DNA of 64,000 nt from Streptomyces sp. NRRL F-5727. GTDB taxonomy: Bacteria > Actinomycetota > Actinomycetes > Streptomycetales > Streptomycetaceae. The translations under genes were made by a program, and so were the position numbers. Positions 8,301-16,663 of the stretch are shown here, piece after piece (position 1 is the first letter of the stretch; each line of letters starts with the position of its first letter). The notes beneath the pieces were generated by a model. That model saw nothing but the letters and a program-made list of their open reading frames with translations. It had not been told where the DNA came from and did not search any database. The stretch covers positions 124,001 to 188,000 of the forward strand of contig NZ_JOGX01000005.1 of assembly GCF_000719555.1 (NCBI RefSeq), written 5' to 3'.

Positions 8301-11069
8301 ACCGGCACCGTCTTCCACACCGCCTTCGACACCGTCCGACCCACCACCCACACCTACGACGTCCTCGACCGCCGGCTGCGCACCGCGCTGCCGGACGGCA
8401 CGTCCACCTCGGTGGCGTACGGCTTCGGCGACGACCGCGCGGGCAGGACCCAGTTCGCGACCGTCTCCACCGACGCCAAGGGCAACCGCACCACCGCCTA
8501 CAGCGACGTACGGGAACAGCAGACCGCCATCCGCGAGCCCGGCGCGAAGCCCGGCGACGCGCCGATCTGGACCAGCTACGCCTACGACCCGCTGGGCGAG
8601 GTCCTCGAGGTCACCGACGACCACGGCAACGTCACCACCTCCGCCTACGACAACCTGGGCCGCCGCACCGTCGTCGACTCGCCGGACGCCGGCCGCACCG
8701 TCACCGGCTACGACCCGGCCGGCAACGTCGTCCGGCAGCAGACCGCCAACCTGGCCGCCAAGGACCAGGCCATCACCTACACCTACGAGTTCGACCGCGT
8801 CACCGCGATCAGCCACCCCGTCTTCACCGGCAACGACGTCCGCTACACCTACGGCGCGCCCGGCGCGGAGCACAACGCCGCCGGCCGGGTCACCAAGATC
8901 GAGGACGCCGGCGGCGAGGTCACCCGGAAGTACGGCCCGCTCGGCGAGATCACCGAGGAGACCCGCACGCTCCCCGGCCCCGGCCCGCACATCCGCACCT
9001 TCACCACCGCCTACCGCTACGACAGCTTCAACCGCATGCTGTCCCTGACCTACCCCGACGGCGAGCGGCTGTCCTACACCTACGACAGCGGCGGCCAGGT
9101 CAGCGCCGCCCACGGCACCAAGAACGGCTTCGCCTACGCCTACGTCCGGTCGCTCACGTACGACAAGTTCGGCGACCGTGCGGCCCTGGAACTCGGCAAC
9201 GGCACCCGCACCACGTTCCGTTACGGCGCCGAGGACCGCCGCCTGGCCACCCTCACCTCCACCCTGCCGACCGGCTCCGCCTTCCAGAACCTCGCCTACG
9301 AGTACGACGCCAACGGCAACCTCACCGGCCAGAAGAACGCCACCCAACTGCCCTCCGAGACCCCCAAGCTGGGCGGCCCCACCGAGCAGAGCTACACCTA
9401 CGACAACCTGAACCGGCTGACCGGCGCCACCGGCTCCTTCCGGTTCATGGCGAACAAGACCGACCGCTACACCTACGCCACGTCGTACGACACCATCGGC
9501 AACATCACCGCCAAGGACCAGCACCACGGCATCGTCGTGGGCGGCGGCCACGAGCAGGTCCAGAAGAACACCACGTACCGGCACTCCTACACGTACAGCG
9601 CCGCACGCCCGCACGCCCCGTCCGTCATGGGCCGGCAGACCCTCACCTACGACGCGAACGGCAACCTGACCGACAGCGTGTCGTCCGCGCCCGGCAAGCC
9701 GCGCCGCCAGCAGATCTGGGACGAGGAGAACCGCCTCGCCTGCGTCCACGACACGTCCAAGAACCAGGACCAGGCCCAGGACCCGTCCTCCTGCAACCAG
9801 CCCGGCAAGCCCCCGTCGGTCCGCTTCACCTACGACGACCAGGGCACCCGGATCGTCAAGGACGGCGCCCAGACCACCCTCTACCCGAACCAGTTCTACA
9901 CGGCCCGCAACCAGACCGAGTTCAAGCACGTGTACGCGGGCGGCGTCCGCATCGCCACCAAGACCTCGAAGCCGGGCAACGCCTACGAGAAGGACCAGTT
10001 CTTCTTCCACGGCGACCACCTGGGGTCGGCGAACTTCGGCACGGACGGCTCCGGCCGGCTCGCCGAGCACCTGGACTACTTCCCGTCCGGCGAGACCTGG
10101 GTCGACGAACACCCCGGCGAGAAGGACCCGTACGGCTTCACCGGCAAGGAACTCGACCCCGAGACCGGCTACACCTACCACGGGGCCCGCTACTACGACC
10201 CGCGCGGCGGCATGTGGGAGTCCGCCGACCCCGCGCTGAGCGAGTTCCTGGACGGCGGGGCCGACGAGGGCGTCCACAAGCCGTCGAACCTGCAACTCTA
10301 CGGCTACGGCTACCAGAACCCGCTCCGCTACACCGACGCCGACGGCCGCGAACCCGGCGAGCCGTTCAACCTGGGCCGGCACCTCCAGGAGAAGTACACG
10401 GTCCACCACGACCAGGCGATCGTGATGGCCGCGGCCCAGCTCACGGCGATGGGCTCGGCGAAGCCCGGCGGCAGCTGGCAGGTCAGCATGGACCTCCAGT
10501 CCGTCAAGGGCGGCGGCGACCCGCGGAACCGGGTGATCGCCACCGGCGGCAGGGCCGACCTGCTGCTCTGGACGGACAGCACGGTCTACGTCTGGGACAT
10601 CAAGAACAAGGGCGGCCGGGCCGAGGACTCCGGCGCCGGAGACGTGCAGTGGTACGTCGCCGGCATCACGGCGCAGCTCAGGGCCCAGGGAGACATGCGC
10701 CGGGTCGTCGCCGGCTTCGACATCCTTCCGATGTCGGCGCCCTCCGCGACGCAGCCCAACACGGTGCTCCAGGTCGAGTCGTCGACGAAGCACCCCGGGA
10801 AGGGAGTCATCACCTACTCCGCCACCCAGCGTCAACCCCAGACGGTCCCCGTTCCGGCGACAGCCCCCGCACCGCAGCAACGCTCCCGCTGGCAGACGGC
10901 GGCGAGGTGGGCGGGCGGCGCCGCCCTCGTCATCGGCGCCGGCGCGCTCGTCGTCGCCACCCTCGCCGAGGACGTGGCGACCGGTGGCGCGGGAGTGGCC
11001 GACGACCCCGTCTCCTTCGGAGCGGCCGCCACCATGGCACGAACGGGCTGGGCCCTGGTCGCACCCTAG
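2334..11069 (+). CDS. SpvB/Rhs-repeat secreted polymorphic toxin with C-terminal nuclease-like domain
   Basis: 2,911-residue giant protein. Residues 1-45 look like a signal peptide (basic start, then LLLALALPVSLVSA). A SpvB-like segment follows (about 245-350, SYPLELPDGRSGLAPALAV). FG-GAP/VCBS calcium-type repeats occur near 621, 703, 1272, 1375, 1449 and 1533 (DVDGDSLPDK, DMNGDGFPDV, DIDGDGLADH). YD/Rhs repeats fill about 1700-2500, and the Rhs core ends with GDHLGSANF and YHGARYYDPRGGMWESADP near 2560-2635. After the core, residues 2676-2911 are variable: RADLLLW then VWDIKNKG match the D...DxK signature of the PD-(D/E)XK nuclease fold, followed by a glycine/alanine hydrophobic segment. Known family role: the Rhs shell encloses a toxin used against competitors. 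Start chosen after GGGACGAG; nuclease activity is inferred. Confidence 0.85.
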   Translation: MTGGARRHRWAYGFRRGPWARTRGAALLLALALPVSLVSAGGLTDSPGTVPVAAVAPALGSCVPGKEAGTRKAAARPSTTWVTPDTGVTKSVARDGAEVTLSSQAVSEPTEVGIEPLDATSLPGLGAGMENVTKGPEGYRFTPTPHTFETGITVSLPYDPDALKSSGHTPGDIRTFYFDEAGTCWRALDRISVDEDKQVVVSRTDHFTDMVNAVVTAPEGPEQVSSDPNQIKNIQAASPVTGVNQMAAPAANNQGDARLSYPLELPDGRSGLAPALAVEYTSSAAESWLGTGWDVSVPSISVETRWGVPRYDAARETETYLMGGDQLTPLAHRATPGPRSTGDKVFHARIEGGFDRIVRTGTSPATYGWEVTDKSGVRYLYGGEGATLADDAGNIFSWALREVRDPHGNTVRYSYALVSDAGVAGGTVAGRNLYVQKIAYTGHGDTDGPYTVTFVRDRDLGEARRPDVSIDARGGFKRVTADLLRRIDVRFQGEPVRSYALAYTTGAFDKTLLKSVAQLGADGKEFNRHRFEYFDDIRDAKGAYEAFAKVDWTSPDDDVRNGAVDTVKRGAGETGALHGNTSRSVGGHLYVGYGAKPSKNGSAGIKAGYSRSGDEGLLSLVDVDGDSLPDKVFKRGDGFVFRKNLSRPGGEPRFASTTTPLRNLPGILSESANSLTVGIEGYFGAAAQLDYVDTVSTTRRYFSDVNSDGVVDLVDGSSVRFGHVDADGTVEYGPASQTPVPIGAGQVDTDGLLPDYAAERERRIDSSPLVDTLRRWTAPYDGTVRVTGTVALQKTDEQPEFSQPDGVRVAVQHEGGELWSRRIEAGDDTAYTPQGVDAIEVKRGERLYFRVGSVFDGAGDQVAWDPTVTYTGFEATDANGLPLHSYTASKDFTLAGRAGTVEAPVDGTLQLTGDVTKNAATTDDVTVRILQAGTPVVEKTIGAAETGTFPAGATIHVTKGQKLQWRIDSDSPVDVTALEWAPLARYTEAAGVAETAGDDARPLQFRPPYDIDTYVPSGPAGVQQPLTSPGGTFGLTAYVTAAENTTGRLVLTVKKHGALLAKRAFDVGDKPSVEVTAPAGEALYVDVTAASPELAAKIQSADVAVNGGPLTPATVQAPTAEGVFGRLYRGWSYAGYNGNRDRATQPVRQDDLTEEKIKETLPADVDPARDREAFENNPTITPPTAVPFAPDAEHARWGSGEHTWAAASTTSSSRFGGQTIGLPTAASLASAHAVPRMAHSKQLSLTGSVGGGVGSVGGSIATGTTRGELDYLDMNGDGFPDVVGAGGVQYTDPTGVLGATRGSLPGGAVRASDTRSGNASAGSAARTISTGRGQAAPPGWGTADTSSAGNDMPPLGIGGNLGGNRADASYDLIDINGDSLPDRAYEDGRVALNLGYRFAAPEPWPGGKINEGHGFTAGLNIGFNTDFYGFGGGASFQQQSSSTKSSLADLNGDGRVDRVFAGNPVRVALNTGSGFAAPVPFHGSLDGINADSNAQLGGGVYFTVPICFVVGCLIINPGVNVSTGASRAEQMIRDIDGDGLADHLASDKDDELVVAANRTGRTNLLKNVTRPLGSRIDLSYTRDGNTYDQPGSRWLLAGTRVHDNLPGDGPDTQAFSFSYAKGKYDRLEREFLGYGTVTSTQLADGDQPYRNTVREFDTRGHAARGLLRREAVTDATGALYTETVNTYTLRPVFDGSVFPQLTGTEARWYDGEGGTTPRKTTSTEMSYDDLGNLVRKVDHGEPGAADDVVTTTVYTACTDTHIVGIGRTVEVRGGGRLMRSRDAEVDCTTGDVTRHTAHLEGDAEAVTDLAYNADGTLRSITSPENHRGQRYQRTYTYDEPTGTHATSIEDSFGYRSTASYDLRFGLQTESTDINGRTTVSEYDALGRLTAVTGPHDHDAGRPTIAFAYHPDAPVPYAVTRHLDRDTAGAVKDDTIDTVTFTDGVGRVVQTKKDATVGGEDVMTVSGRLVFDALGRTVEQYYPLTEPKGDTGTVFHTAFDTVRPTTHTYDVLDRRLRTALPDGTSTSVAYGFGDDRAGRTQFATVSTDAKGNRTTAYSDVREQQTAIREPGAKPGDAPIWTSYAYDPLGEVLEVTDDHGNVTTSAYDNLGRRTVVDSPDAGRTVTGYDPAGNVVRQQTANLAAKDQAITYTYEFDRVTAISHPVFTGNDVRYTYGAPGAEHNAAGRVTKIEDAGGEVTRKYGPLGEITEETRTLPGPGPHIRTFTTAYRYDSFNRMLSLTYPDGERLSYTYDSGGQVSAAHGTKNGFAYAYVRSLTYDKFGDRAALELGNGTRTTFRYGAEDRRLATLTSTLPTGSAFQNLAYEYDANGNLTGQKNATQLPSETPKLGGPTEQSYTYDNLNRLTGATGSFRFMANKTDRYTYATSYDTIGNITAKDQHHGIVVGGGHEQVQKNTTYRHSYTYSAARPHAPSVMGRQTLTYDANGNLTDSVSSAPGKPRRQQIWDEENRLACVHDTSKNQDQAQDPSSCNQPGKPPSVRFTYDDQGTRIVKDGAQTTLYPNQFYTARNQTEFKHVYAGGVRIATKTSKPGNAYEKDQFFFHGDHLGSANFGTDGSGRLAEHLDYFPSGETWVDEHPGEKDPYGFTGKELDPETGYTYHGARYYDPRGGMWESADPALSEFLDGGADEGVHKPSNLQLYGYGYQNPLRYTDADGREPGEPFNLGRHLQEKYTVHHDQAIVMAAAQLTAMGSAKPGGSWQVSMDLQSVKGGGDPRNRVIATGGRADLLLWTDSTVYVWDIKNKGGRAEDSGAGDVQWYVAGITAQLRAQGDMRRVVAGFDILPMSAPSATQPNTVLQVESSTKHPGKGVITYSATQRQPQTVPVPATAPAPQQRSRWQTAARWAGGAALVIGAGALVVATLAEDVATGGAGVADDPVSFGAAATMARTGWALVAP

Positions 11070-11087
11070 GGCGCGACCCGTTCCCGA

Positions 11088-11130
11088 GGAGCCGCCGCAC
11101 CCGCCCGCCGAGGGCAGGTGCGGCGGCTCC
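11088..11130. terminator. Terminator after the Rhs toxin gene
   Basis: Perfect 14-bp inverted repeat (GGAGCCGCCGCACC and its complement) with a 15-base loop, 18 bases after the toxin stop codon. It shows the toxin transcript ends here with no co-transcribed downstream gene. Confidence 0.8.
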
Positions 11131-11224
11131 GCCGTCCGCCGCGATGGAGCCGGGAGGTGAGAGCCCCCGACGCCGCGGCCCACGACACCATGAGTGGGCG
11201 ACCCCGGCGGCAGCCCGACGGCCG

Positions 11225-13135
11225 CTACCGGGGCCCGGTGCCCGCTGTATGGCCGTCCGGTGAGTTCCCGAGGAGTGCGGCGAGTCCGCGGCGGGTGGCG
11301 GCGACGACGACGCGGTCGGCGGGGTTCAGGACGTGGCCGGGGTGGAGGTCCCAGAGGAGGGACCGGTGGTCGCCGTCGTGGCCCGTGTGGGCCAGGTCGG
11401 GGGTGCGGGATTCCGGCCGTGCGGTGTCGAGGGCGAGGACGCGCCAGGCGCCGGGGCGGAAGGCTTCGGCGACGGTGCGGCCTTCGAGCTCGGGGTGGCC
11501 GGCGACGAGGAGGGCGGCGAAGAGCAGGACCTTGCGTTCGACGGAGACGGCGCCGAGGATCTGGCGGCCCATCATGGCGCCGGCGAAGGCGGGCGCGGCG
11601 AGGTGTGTGACGCTGCGGCTGCGGGTGACGGCGTCGGGGTGGGCGGAACGCAGGGTGCGGTAGACGGCGGCGGCGAAGTCGTCGTCGTACAGCCGGAGCG
11701 CGACGCGGAGGTCGTTCCTGAGGCTGCGGGCGGCGAGGGTCGCCTCCAGGTTGGTGGTGTCCGAGCTGGTCAGGGCGAGCAGCGCGTCGGCCCGGTGGAC
11801 GCGGGCCGCGTCGAGCACGCCGTCCTCGGTGACGTCGCCGAGGACCACGGGGACGCCGAGGTCGCGCGCGAGCGGGACGCCGCGGGCGTCGGGGTCCTGC
11901 TCCACGCAGACGACGGGGATGTCGAGCTCCCGCAGCCGGGCGAGGACGCGGGCGCCGACCTTGCCGAGGCCGAGGAGCACGATGTGCCCGGACAGACCGT
12001 GCGGCGGGCGGCGCAGCGCGCCGGTCGCGCGGAAGACGCCGAGTGCTTCCAGGCCGCCGGCGACGAGGAGGGGGAGCAGGGCGAGACCGACCAGGCCGGA
12101 GAGCAGCTGGAGGACCTGCCGGGTGGGGGACTCCTCGAGAGCGGGGTCGTTGATCGAGAAGAGGTCGAGCAGCGTCAGGTACGCGGCGTGGACGGGGTCG
12201 GCGTCGGTCAGCGCGGCCGTGGTGGCCGTGAGGGCGAGCACCGCGGCGGCGATGCCGGCGAGCGACCAGCGCAGGCGGGCGGAGAACACCTCCCCGAGCG
12301 GGGCGCCGCGCCGGGCGAGGCGGCGGGGCGGGAGCGCGGGCCCCGCGCGCCGGACGGCTTCGAGGACGACGGTGCCGCGGCCCGCTGAGCCCCGGACGGC
12401 CCGGTCGTCGGGCAGGAGCTCGGGACCCTGTGCGCCGCTCGCGTCCGAGCCCTCGCTGCCGACCGGGTCGTTGGTGGTGGACGAGAGCAGCGCCAGGGTG
12501 CACAGCCCCGGGTCGGGGACTTCGCCCCGGTCGGGTGCGGGGCGTTCGGCGGCGCGCAGCAGCAGCCCGTCGGCCTGCACGACCTTGTTGGTGTCGGCGA
12601 TCGCCGTGGCCACGAGCGCCGGGGCGGCGGTGTCCGCGTCGGAGAGGACGGTCGTGGACGCGTCGAGGACGCTGCGGTCGCCGCCGGGCGCGGCCACGAG
12701 GGCGGCCTGGTCGAGGAGTTCCTCCAGGTGGTGGCCGAGCTTGCGGTTGTACATGCGGACGACCAGGCGCAGTCCCGGGTTGAGCCGCCGCGCGGTGAGC
12801 GCGGCCCGAAGGTTCGTCTCGTCGTCCTCGTACAGCAGGGCCAGTGCGGCGGCGCCGTCCACGTCGGCACGGAGAAGTGCCGCTGTGGTGGGGGACGGTG
12901 CCGTTTCCACGTGCAGGGGAGGGACGGCGGCCCCACTGACGGGGTCGGGCTCGGCCGTGCTCCGGCCGGCCGCCTGCTCCTCCGCCTCGTCGGCGGGGGT
13001 CACGAGGACCACCCGTCGGCGGTACACCTCGCGCAGCTCGACCGCGAGCCGGCGTGCCAGCCCGTCGTCACCGCAGACCACCATGTGCCCGACGGCGCCC
13101 GGCGGCGTCCGCCCCTGGCTCGGCACCCCGACCAT
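11225..13135 (-). CDS. TrkA-N (RCK) NAD-binding, ion-channel-like membrane protein
   Basis: 636 residues. Two Rossmann-type TrkA-N domains flank a membrane section: the first begins near residue 17 (HMVVCGDDGLARRL), the second near 345 (GHIVLLGLGKVGARVLARL) with a following acidic ligand position (VCVEQD). Between them (about 265-335) are two hydrophobic segments separated by a pore-like loop (LTLLDLFSINDPALE). This is the layout of bacterial potassium-channel-related proteins that sense NAD(H) or nucleotides, although the loop lacks a recognisable TVGYG filter. Located at the cell membrane. It lies 27 bases after the flotillin gene and could be cotranscribed with it. Confidence 0.8.
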   Translation of the reverse strand: MVGVPSQGRTPPGAVGHMVVCGDDGLARRLAVELREVYRRRVVLVTPADEAEEQAAGRSTAEPDPVSGAAVPPLHVETAPSPTTAALLRADVDGAAALALLYEDDETNLRAALTARRLNPGLRLVVRMYNRKLGHHLEELLDQAALVAAPGGDRSVLDASTTVLSDADTAAPALVATAIADTNKVVQADGLLLRAAERPAPDRGEVPDPGLCTLALLSSTTNDPVGSEGSDASGAQGPELLPDDRAVRGSAGRGTVVLEAVRRAGPALPPRRLARRGAPLGEVFSARLRWSLAGIAAAVLALTATTAALTDADPVHAAYLTLLDLFSINDPALEESPTRQVLQLLSGLVGLALLPLLVAGGLEALGVFRATGALRRPPHGLSGHIVLLGLGKVGARVLARLRELDIPVVCVEQDPDARGVPLARDLGVPVVLGDVTEDGVLDAARVHRADALLALTSSDTTNLEATLAARSLRNDLRVALRLYDDDFAAAVYRTLRSAHPDAVTRSRSVTHLAAPAFAGAMMGRQILGAVSVERKVLLFAALLVAGHPELEGRTVAEAFRPGAWRVLALDTARPESRTPDLAHTGHDGDHRSLLWDLHPGHVLNPADRVVVAATRRGLAALLGNSPDGHTAGTGPR

Positions 13136-13162
13136 GTCCCACCCCCCCGCCGGACCGGTCTG

Positions 13163-14590
13163 TCACTCGGTGATCTCGACCGGTGTGCCGGGAGCCGCGG
13201 GAGCCGCGGCTTCGGGTGCCGGCGTCTTCCGGGCGATGCCCTGGAGGAGCGAGGCGAGGTCCATGCCCGTCGCGGAGGAGAGCAGTTCCATGCCCTGGGT
13301 GACGTTGTCCGTGACGGTGCGGGTCAGCCGGCTCGCTCCGTCGGTGGAGATGACGGTCATCTTGTCGACGGCGGCGAGCGGTTCGGCGGCCTTGGCGACG
13401 ACCTGGGGCAGGACCTCGACGAGCATCTGCAGGACGGCGGCGTCGCCGTACCCCGCGAAGGCGTCGGCCTTCTGCCGCATGGCCTCGGCCTCCGCCGCGC
13501 CCCTGGCGCCGATGGCGGCGGCCTCGGCCTCGCCCTCGATGCGTACGGCCTCGGCGAGCGCGGCGCGCTGGGCCTTCTCGCCCTCACCGGTGAGCCTGGC
13601 GCGCTCGGCGGCGGCCTCGGCCTCCTTCACCAGGGCGATGCGGCGGGCCTCGGCCTCCTGCTCGGCCTGGTAGCGGGCGGCGTCGGCGGGCTTGCGGACC
13701 TGGGTGTCGAGCTGGCGGTCTGTCAGAGCGGCCTGACGGGCCGCCACCTTCTCCTGCTCGGAGAGGATGTCCTGCTGACGCGCGGCTTCGGCGAGCGGTC
13801 CCGCGGCGTTGGCCTGGGCGGCGGCCTCGTCGGTCTGGGCCTTGATCTCGGCCTGCTTCAGGTAGAGGGTCCGCTGGGCGATCGCGATCTCCTCCTCGGC
13901 CTTCAGCCGGGCCTGTTCGGCGGCGCGCCGGGCGACGGCCTCGGCGATGTCGGCCTCCTGCTTGGCGCGGGCGGCCTCGGGCCGGCCCAGGTCCTCCAGG
14001 TAGGAGCCCTCGGTGGTGATGTCCTGGATCTGGAAGGCGTCGAGGACGAGGCCCTGCCCGGACAGGCTCGCCTCGGCCTCCTCGGCGACCTGCCCGGCGA
14101 AGGCGGCCCGGTCGCGGATGATGTCCTCGACCGACATCCGGCCGACGATCGACCGCAGTGCGCCGGACAGCACTTCCTGCGTGAAGCCGACGATGCCGTC
14201 CTGCTGCATCAGGAAGCGCTGGGCGGCGGCCCGGATGGAGTCCTCGGTGCCGCCGACCTTGACGATCGCGACGCCTTCCAGGTTCGCCTTCACACCGCGC
14301 AGGGTGACGGCGCCGCGTACGGCCACGGGAATGTGCCGGCTGGACAGGTCGAGGCTGAACTTCTGCTGCACGAACGGCACGACGAAGACCCCGCCGCCGA
14401 CCACGACCTTCTGGCCGCTGTTGTCCGTGTACTCCCGCCCGGTGGCCGGGTCGGTGGTCTTCTTGCCGCGCCGGCCGGTGATGATGAACGCCTCGCTGGG
14501 CCCGGCGACCTTGTAGCGCGTGACGACGACGAGGCCGAGCAGGACGACCAGGACGACGATGCCCACCACGGAGGTGAGGACAGGGCTCAT
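13163..14590 (-). CDS. Flotillin-family SPFH-domain membrane scaffold protein
   Basis: 475 residues. One N-terminal membrane helix (VVGIVVLVVLLGLVVVTRY), an SPFH/band-7 domain at about 30-210, then a long alanine/glutamate-rich coiled coil (about 215-395, repeated EAEA and AEAEAMRQKADAF) and a hydrophobic C-terminal part. This is the flotillin layout (FloT/YuaG family), which organises membrane microdomains. An AAGGGGG site precedes the ATG. The NfeD-like gene lies just upstream in the same direction, the usual bacterial pairing. The C-terminus ends in an alanine/proline tail. Confidence 0.92.
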   Translation of the reverse strand: MSPVLTSVVGIVVLVVLLGLVVVTRYKVAGPSEAFIITGRRGKKTTDPATGREYTDNSGQKVVVGGGVFVVPFVQQKFSLDLSSRHIPVAVRGAVTLRGVKANLEGVAIVKVGGTEDSIRAAAQRFLMQQDGIVGFTQEVLSGALRSIVGRMSVEDIIRDRAAFAGQVAEEAEASLSGQGLVLDAFQIQDITTEGSYLEDLGRPEAARAKQEADIAEAVARRAAEQARLKAEEEIAIAQRTLYLKQAEIKAQTDEAAAQANAAGPLAEAARQQDILSEQEKVAARQAALTDRQLDTQVRKPADAARYQAEQEAEARRIALVKEAEAAAERARLTGEGEKAQRAALAEAVRIEGEAEAAAIGARGAAEAEAMRQKADAFAGYGDAAVLQMLVEVLPQVVAKAAEPLAAVDKMTVISTDGASRLTRTVTDNVTQGMELLSSATGMDLASLLQGIARKTPAPEAAAPAAPGTPVEITE

Positions 14591-14644
14591 GACGAAACCC
14601 CCTTCGATCGGTACGAACGATGAAGAACAGCAGCCGACCCGCGG

Positions 14645-15151
14645 TCAGCGTTCGACGGGGCGGACGGTCACCGACGTCGGCGAGAGCACGGACTCGACCC
14701 ACACCTCGGTGCCGCGTGCGACGGGCGCGTCGGCCTTCGCCGCGTACTTCACCGGCTGACCCGCGAGACGCAGCAGCACCTCGCCGTAACCGGCCGCCGG
14801 GATCGCCGTCACCACCGCACCCGATGTCCCCGTCAGGTCCTCGCCCCGCGGTGCGGGCGCGGCACCGTCGCGCATCAGCACCCGGCTGAACCGCCAGGTC
14901 ACCCATCCCACGACGCCCCCCGCGACCACGCCCGCACCGGTGGCGACCCCCGCCCCCGCACCGGTGGTGCCGAGCACGAGCGCCCCCGTGAAACCGAGGG
15001 CCGACACGAACCCGGCGATCACCGGCAGCGACAGAAACCCGTCCAGCCCCCCGCCGAACCCGTCGAAGACCCCCTCCCACACCCCGTCGAAGACCAGGGC
15101 CAGGACCAGCAGCACCAGACCGCCGATGCCGAGACCGAGAAACCAGACCAT
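14645..15151 (-). CDS. NfeD-like membrane protein, partner of the flotillin
   Basis: 168 residues from an ATG at 15151 with GAGGGAG in front; the longer frame to 15217 has no ribosome site. Several hydrophobic helices (about 1-20, 38-60, 62-90) precede a soluble C-terminal domain (about 100-168) with the pattern GTSGAVVTAIPAAGYGEVLLR, typical of NfeD OB-folds. NfeD proteins work with flotillins in membrane organisation; the flotillin starts 54 bases downstream, so the two form an operon. Confidence 0.82.
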   Translation of the reverse strand: MVWFLGLGIGGLVLLVLALVFDGVWEGVFDGFGGGLDGFLSLPVIAGFVSALGFTGALVLGTTGAGAGVATGAGVVAGGVVGWVTWRFSRVLMRDGAAPAPRGEDLTGTSGAVVTAIPAAGYGEVLLRLAGQPVKYAAKADAPVARGTEVWVESVLSPTSVTVRPVER

Positions 15152-15227
15152 GTCCCCGCTCCCTCGGCTGCCGGGCTCCCTCTGCCGTCCCGGCCATCGT
15201 GGCACCGAACCGCACATGCGTTCACTG

Positions 15228-15264
15228 CCGGACCTCGGCAGTCTTTACGCCCCCTTCATGCCGT
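15228..15264 (+). repeat. 37-bp inverted repeat, left copy (IR-L)
   Basis: Contains GGCAGTCTTTACGCC. It matches the reverse complement of 16664-16700 at 31 of 37 positions, including 16 consecutive bases. The two copies bracket the frameshifted PucR-type gene. Its right half also forms one arm of the hairpin at 15248-15291. Confidence 0.75.
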
Positions 15265-15291
15265 GATCGTGAGGACGGCATGAAGGGGGCG
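15248..15291. terminator. 17-bp hairpin, probable terminator
   Basis: Perfect inverted repeat of 17 bases (CGCCCCCTTCATGCCGT and its complement) with a 10-base loop. It overlaps the left 37-bp repeat. It may be a terminator or a protein-binding palindrome; its location upstream of two divergent genes makes a regulatory role equally possible. Confidence 0.55.
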
Positions 15292-15579
15292 CATGGTGAG
15301 GCAGGAACGGCTCGTGGGGCGCCCGCCATCGCCGGGCACACGGCGGACGACGGGGTCGGACGGGCAGGCGAGCGCGATCGCGGCGCCGAGCGTGGCCCAC
15401 GACCACAGCGGGAGACCGCGCCGTCGAGGTCTTCACAGAACCGCCCTGACCAGTAGGATCGTGCGCCGGTGAGCCGGGGCCGGGGGGCTGGTCGGCCGGG
15501 GCGTGGCGCTCGTCGTCCTCTACGACTTCCTCGTCGGCCGTTCCCGGCGACGCCGACAGCGACCACCCGGGACGGGGAG

Positions 15580-16625
15580 ATGACGGACGGAAACGTGGAG
15601 GAGTACGAGCGGCTGCTCGCCGATGTCGCGGCGAGCGGGCGGCGGCTGAACCGGGACGAGCTCGAACGTCGCAGGGAAGCGGGGGAGCGGGCCGCACGCG
15701 AGGGACTTCCTCTTCGCACCCTGATCGGCCGGCATCTGGCGGCGGTCCGCGCCGCCTGGCCCGAGCAGCCGCTGTCCCGGCGGACGGCCCTCGGCCTGCT
15801 CACCGTCGTCGAGCAGTCCGTCGACGCCTTCGCCGGCGGCTTCGAGCGCGCCCAGCGCCTGGCGGTGCGACAGGAGGAGGCCGACCGCCGGGAGTTCATC
15901 GACGATCTGCTGTACGGCCGCAGCGACATCGGGCGCATAGCCGAGAGGGCGGAACGCTTCGGTCTGCGCCTGTCGCAGGCGCACGCGGTCGCCGTCGCCC
16001 GCAGTCGTACAGCGAGGCCGACCCGGTTCCGCAGCAGGTCGAGCGGTCGCTGATCGGCAGGTTCGGCGACCGGCACATCCTGCTCACCACGAAGGGCGGC
16101 CGGATCGTGTGCGTCGCCCCCGGTGACCAGGCCGACGTCCTGACGTACTTCGCGAAGCAGGCGTTCGCCGCCACCGGCGGCGGCCAGGTGGCGATCGGCC
16201 GCCCCCAGCCCGGGCCGCGCGGTGTCGTCCACTCCTACGAGGAGGCCCTCGGCGCCCTCGACCTCGCCGACCGCCTCGAGCTCGACGCGCCCGTGCTGCA
16301 CGCCTCCGACCTCCTCGTCTACCCGGTCCTCACCCGCGACCGGCAGGCCATGGAGGACCTCGTCCGCAGCGTCCTCGGGCCCCTGACGTCGGCGCGAGGC
16401 GGCGCGGAACCCCTGCTGGACACGCTGACCGCGTTCTTCGACTCCGGAGGCGTCACCACCCAGGCCGCCCGCCACCTCAATCTGTCGGTACGAGCCGTCA
16501 GCTACCGCCTCGACCGCATCCACCGCCTCACCGGCGCCGACCCCGCCGATCCGGTCAGCCGCTACACCCTCCAGACCGCCGTCATCGGCGCCCGCCTCCT
16601 CGGCTGGCCCGCGAAGGACCTCTGA
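15580..16625 (+). pseudogene. PucR/CdaR-type transcriptional regulator with a frameshift
   Basis: Two well-coded halves in different frames. 15580 to about 16003 encodes the N-terminal part (MTDGNVEEYERLLADV... ending AHAVAVARS), and from about 16004 the next frame continues SYSEADPVPQQVERSLIG to a C-terminal PucR helix-turn-helix (TQAARHLNLSVRAVSYRLDRIHRL, given here as TQAARHLNLSVR and SYRLDRIHRL). Removing one frameshift (-1) gives a protein of about 348 residues, normal for this family. So the gene is either inactivated or carries a sequencing error. It is flanked by 37-bp inverted repeats. PucR-type proteins are usually activators of nitrogen or purine use. Confidence 0.75.
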
Positions 16626-16663
16626 ACGGACCCCGCCAGGCGGCCGCCGGCAGGGGCGCGGTT

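Larger units (their letters stand above)
15152..15579. other. Intergenic region between nfeD-like and PucR-type genes
   Basis: About 430 bases with no supported gene. It contains one 37-bp inverted-repeat copy (15228-15264) and an overlapping 17-bp hairpin (15248-15291). The rest is GC-rich with no convincing promoter, although an AGTAGGAT sequence near 15451 could be a weak -10. Confidence 0.4.

Noticed and set aside
5225..11263. 2,012-residue plus-strand frame inside the Rhs gene
   Set aside because: Arginine/histidine-rich shadow frame of the Rhs gene without domains or a ribosome site; caused by GC-rich codons.
7053..12503. 1,816-residue minus-strand frame over the Rhs and TrkA genes
   Set aside because: Valine/glycine repeats typical of antisense shadow; crosses two clearly real genes.
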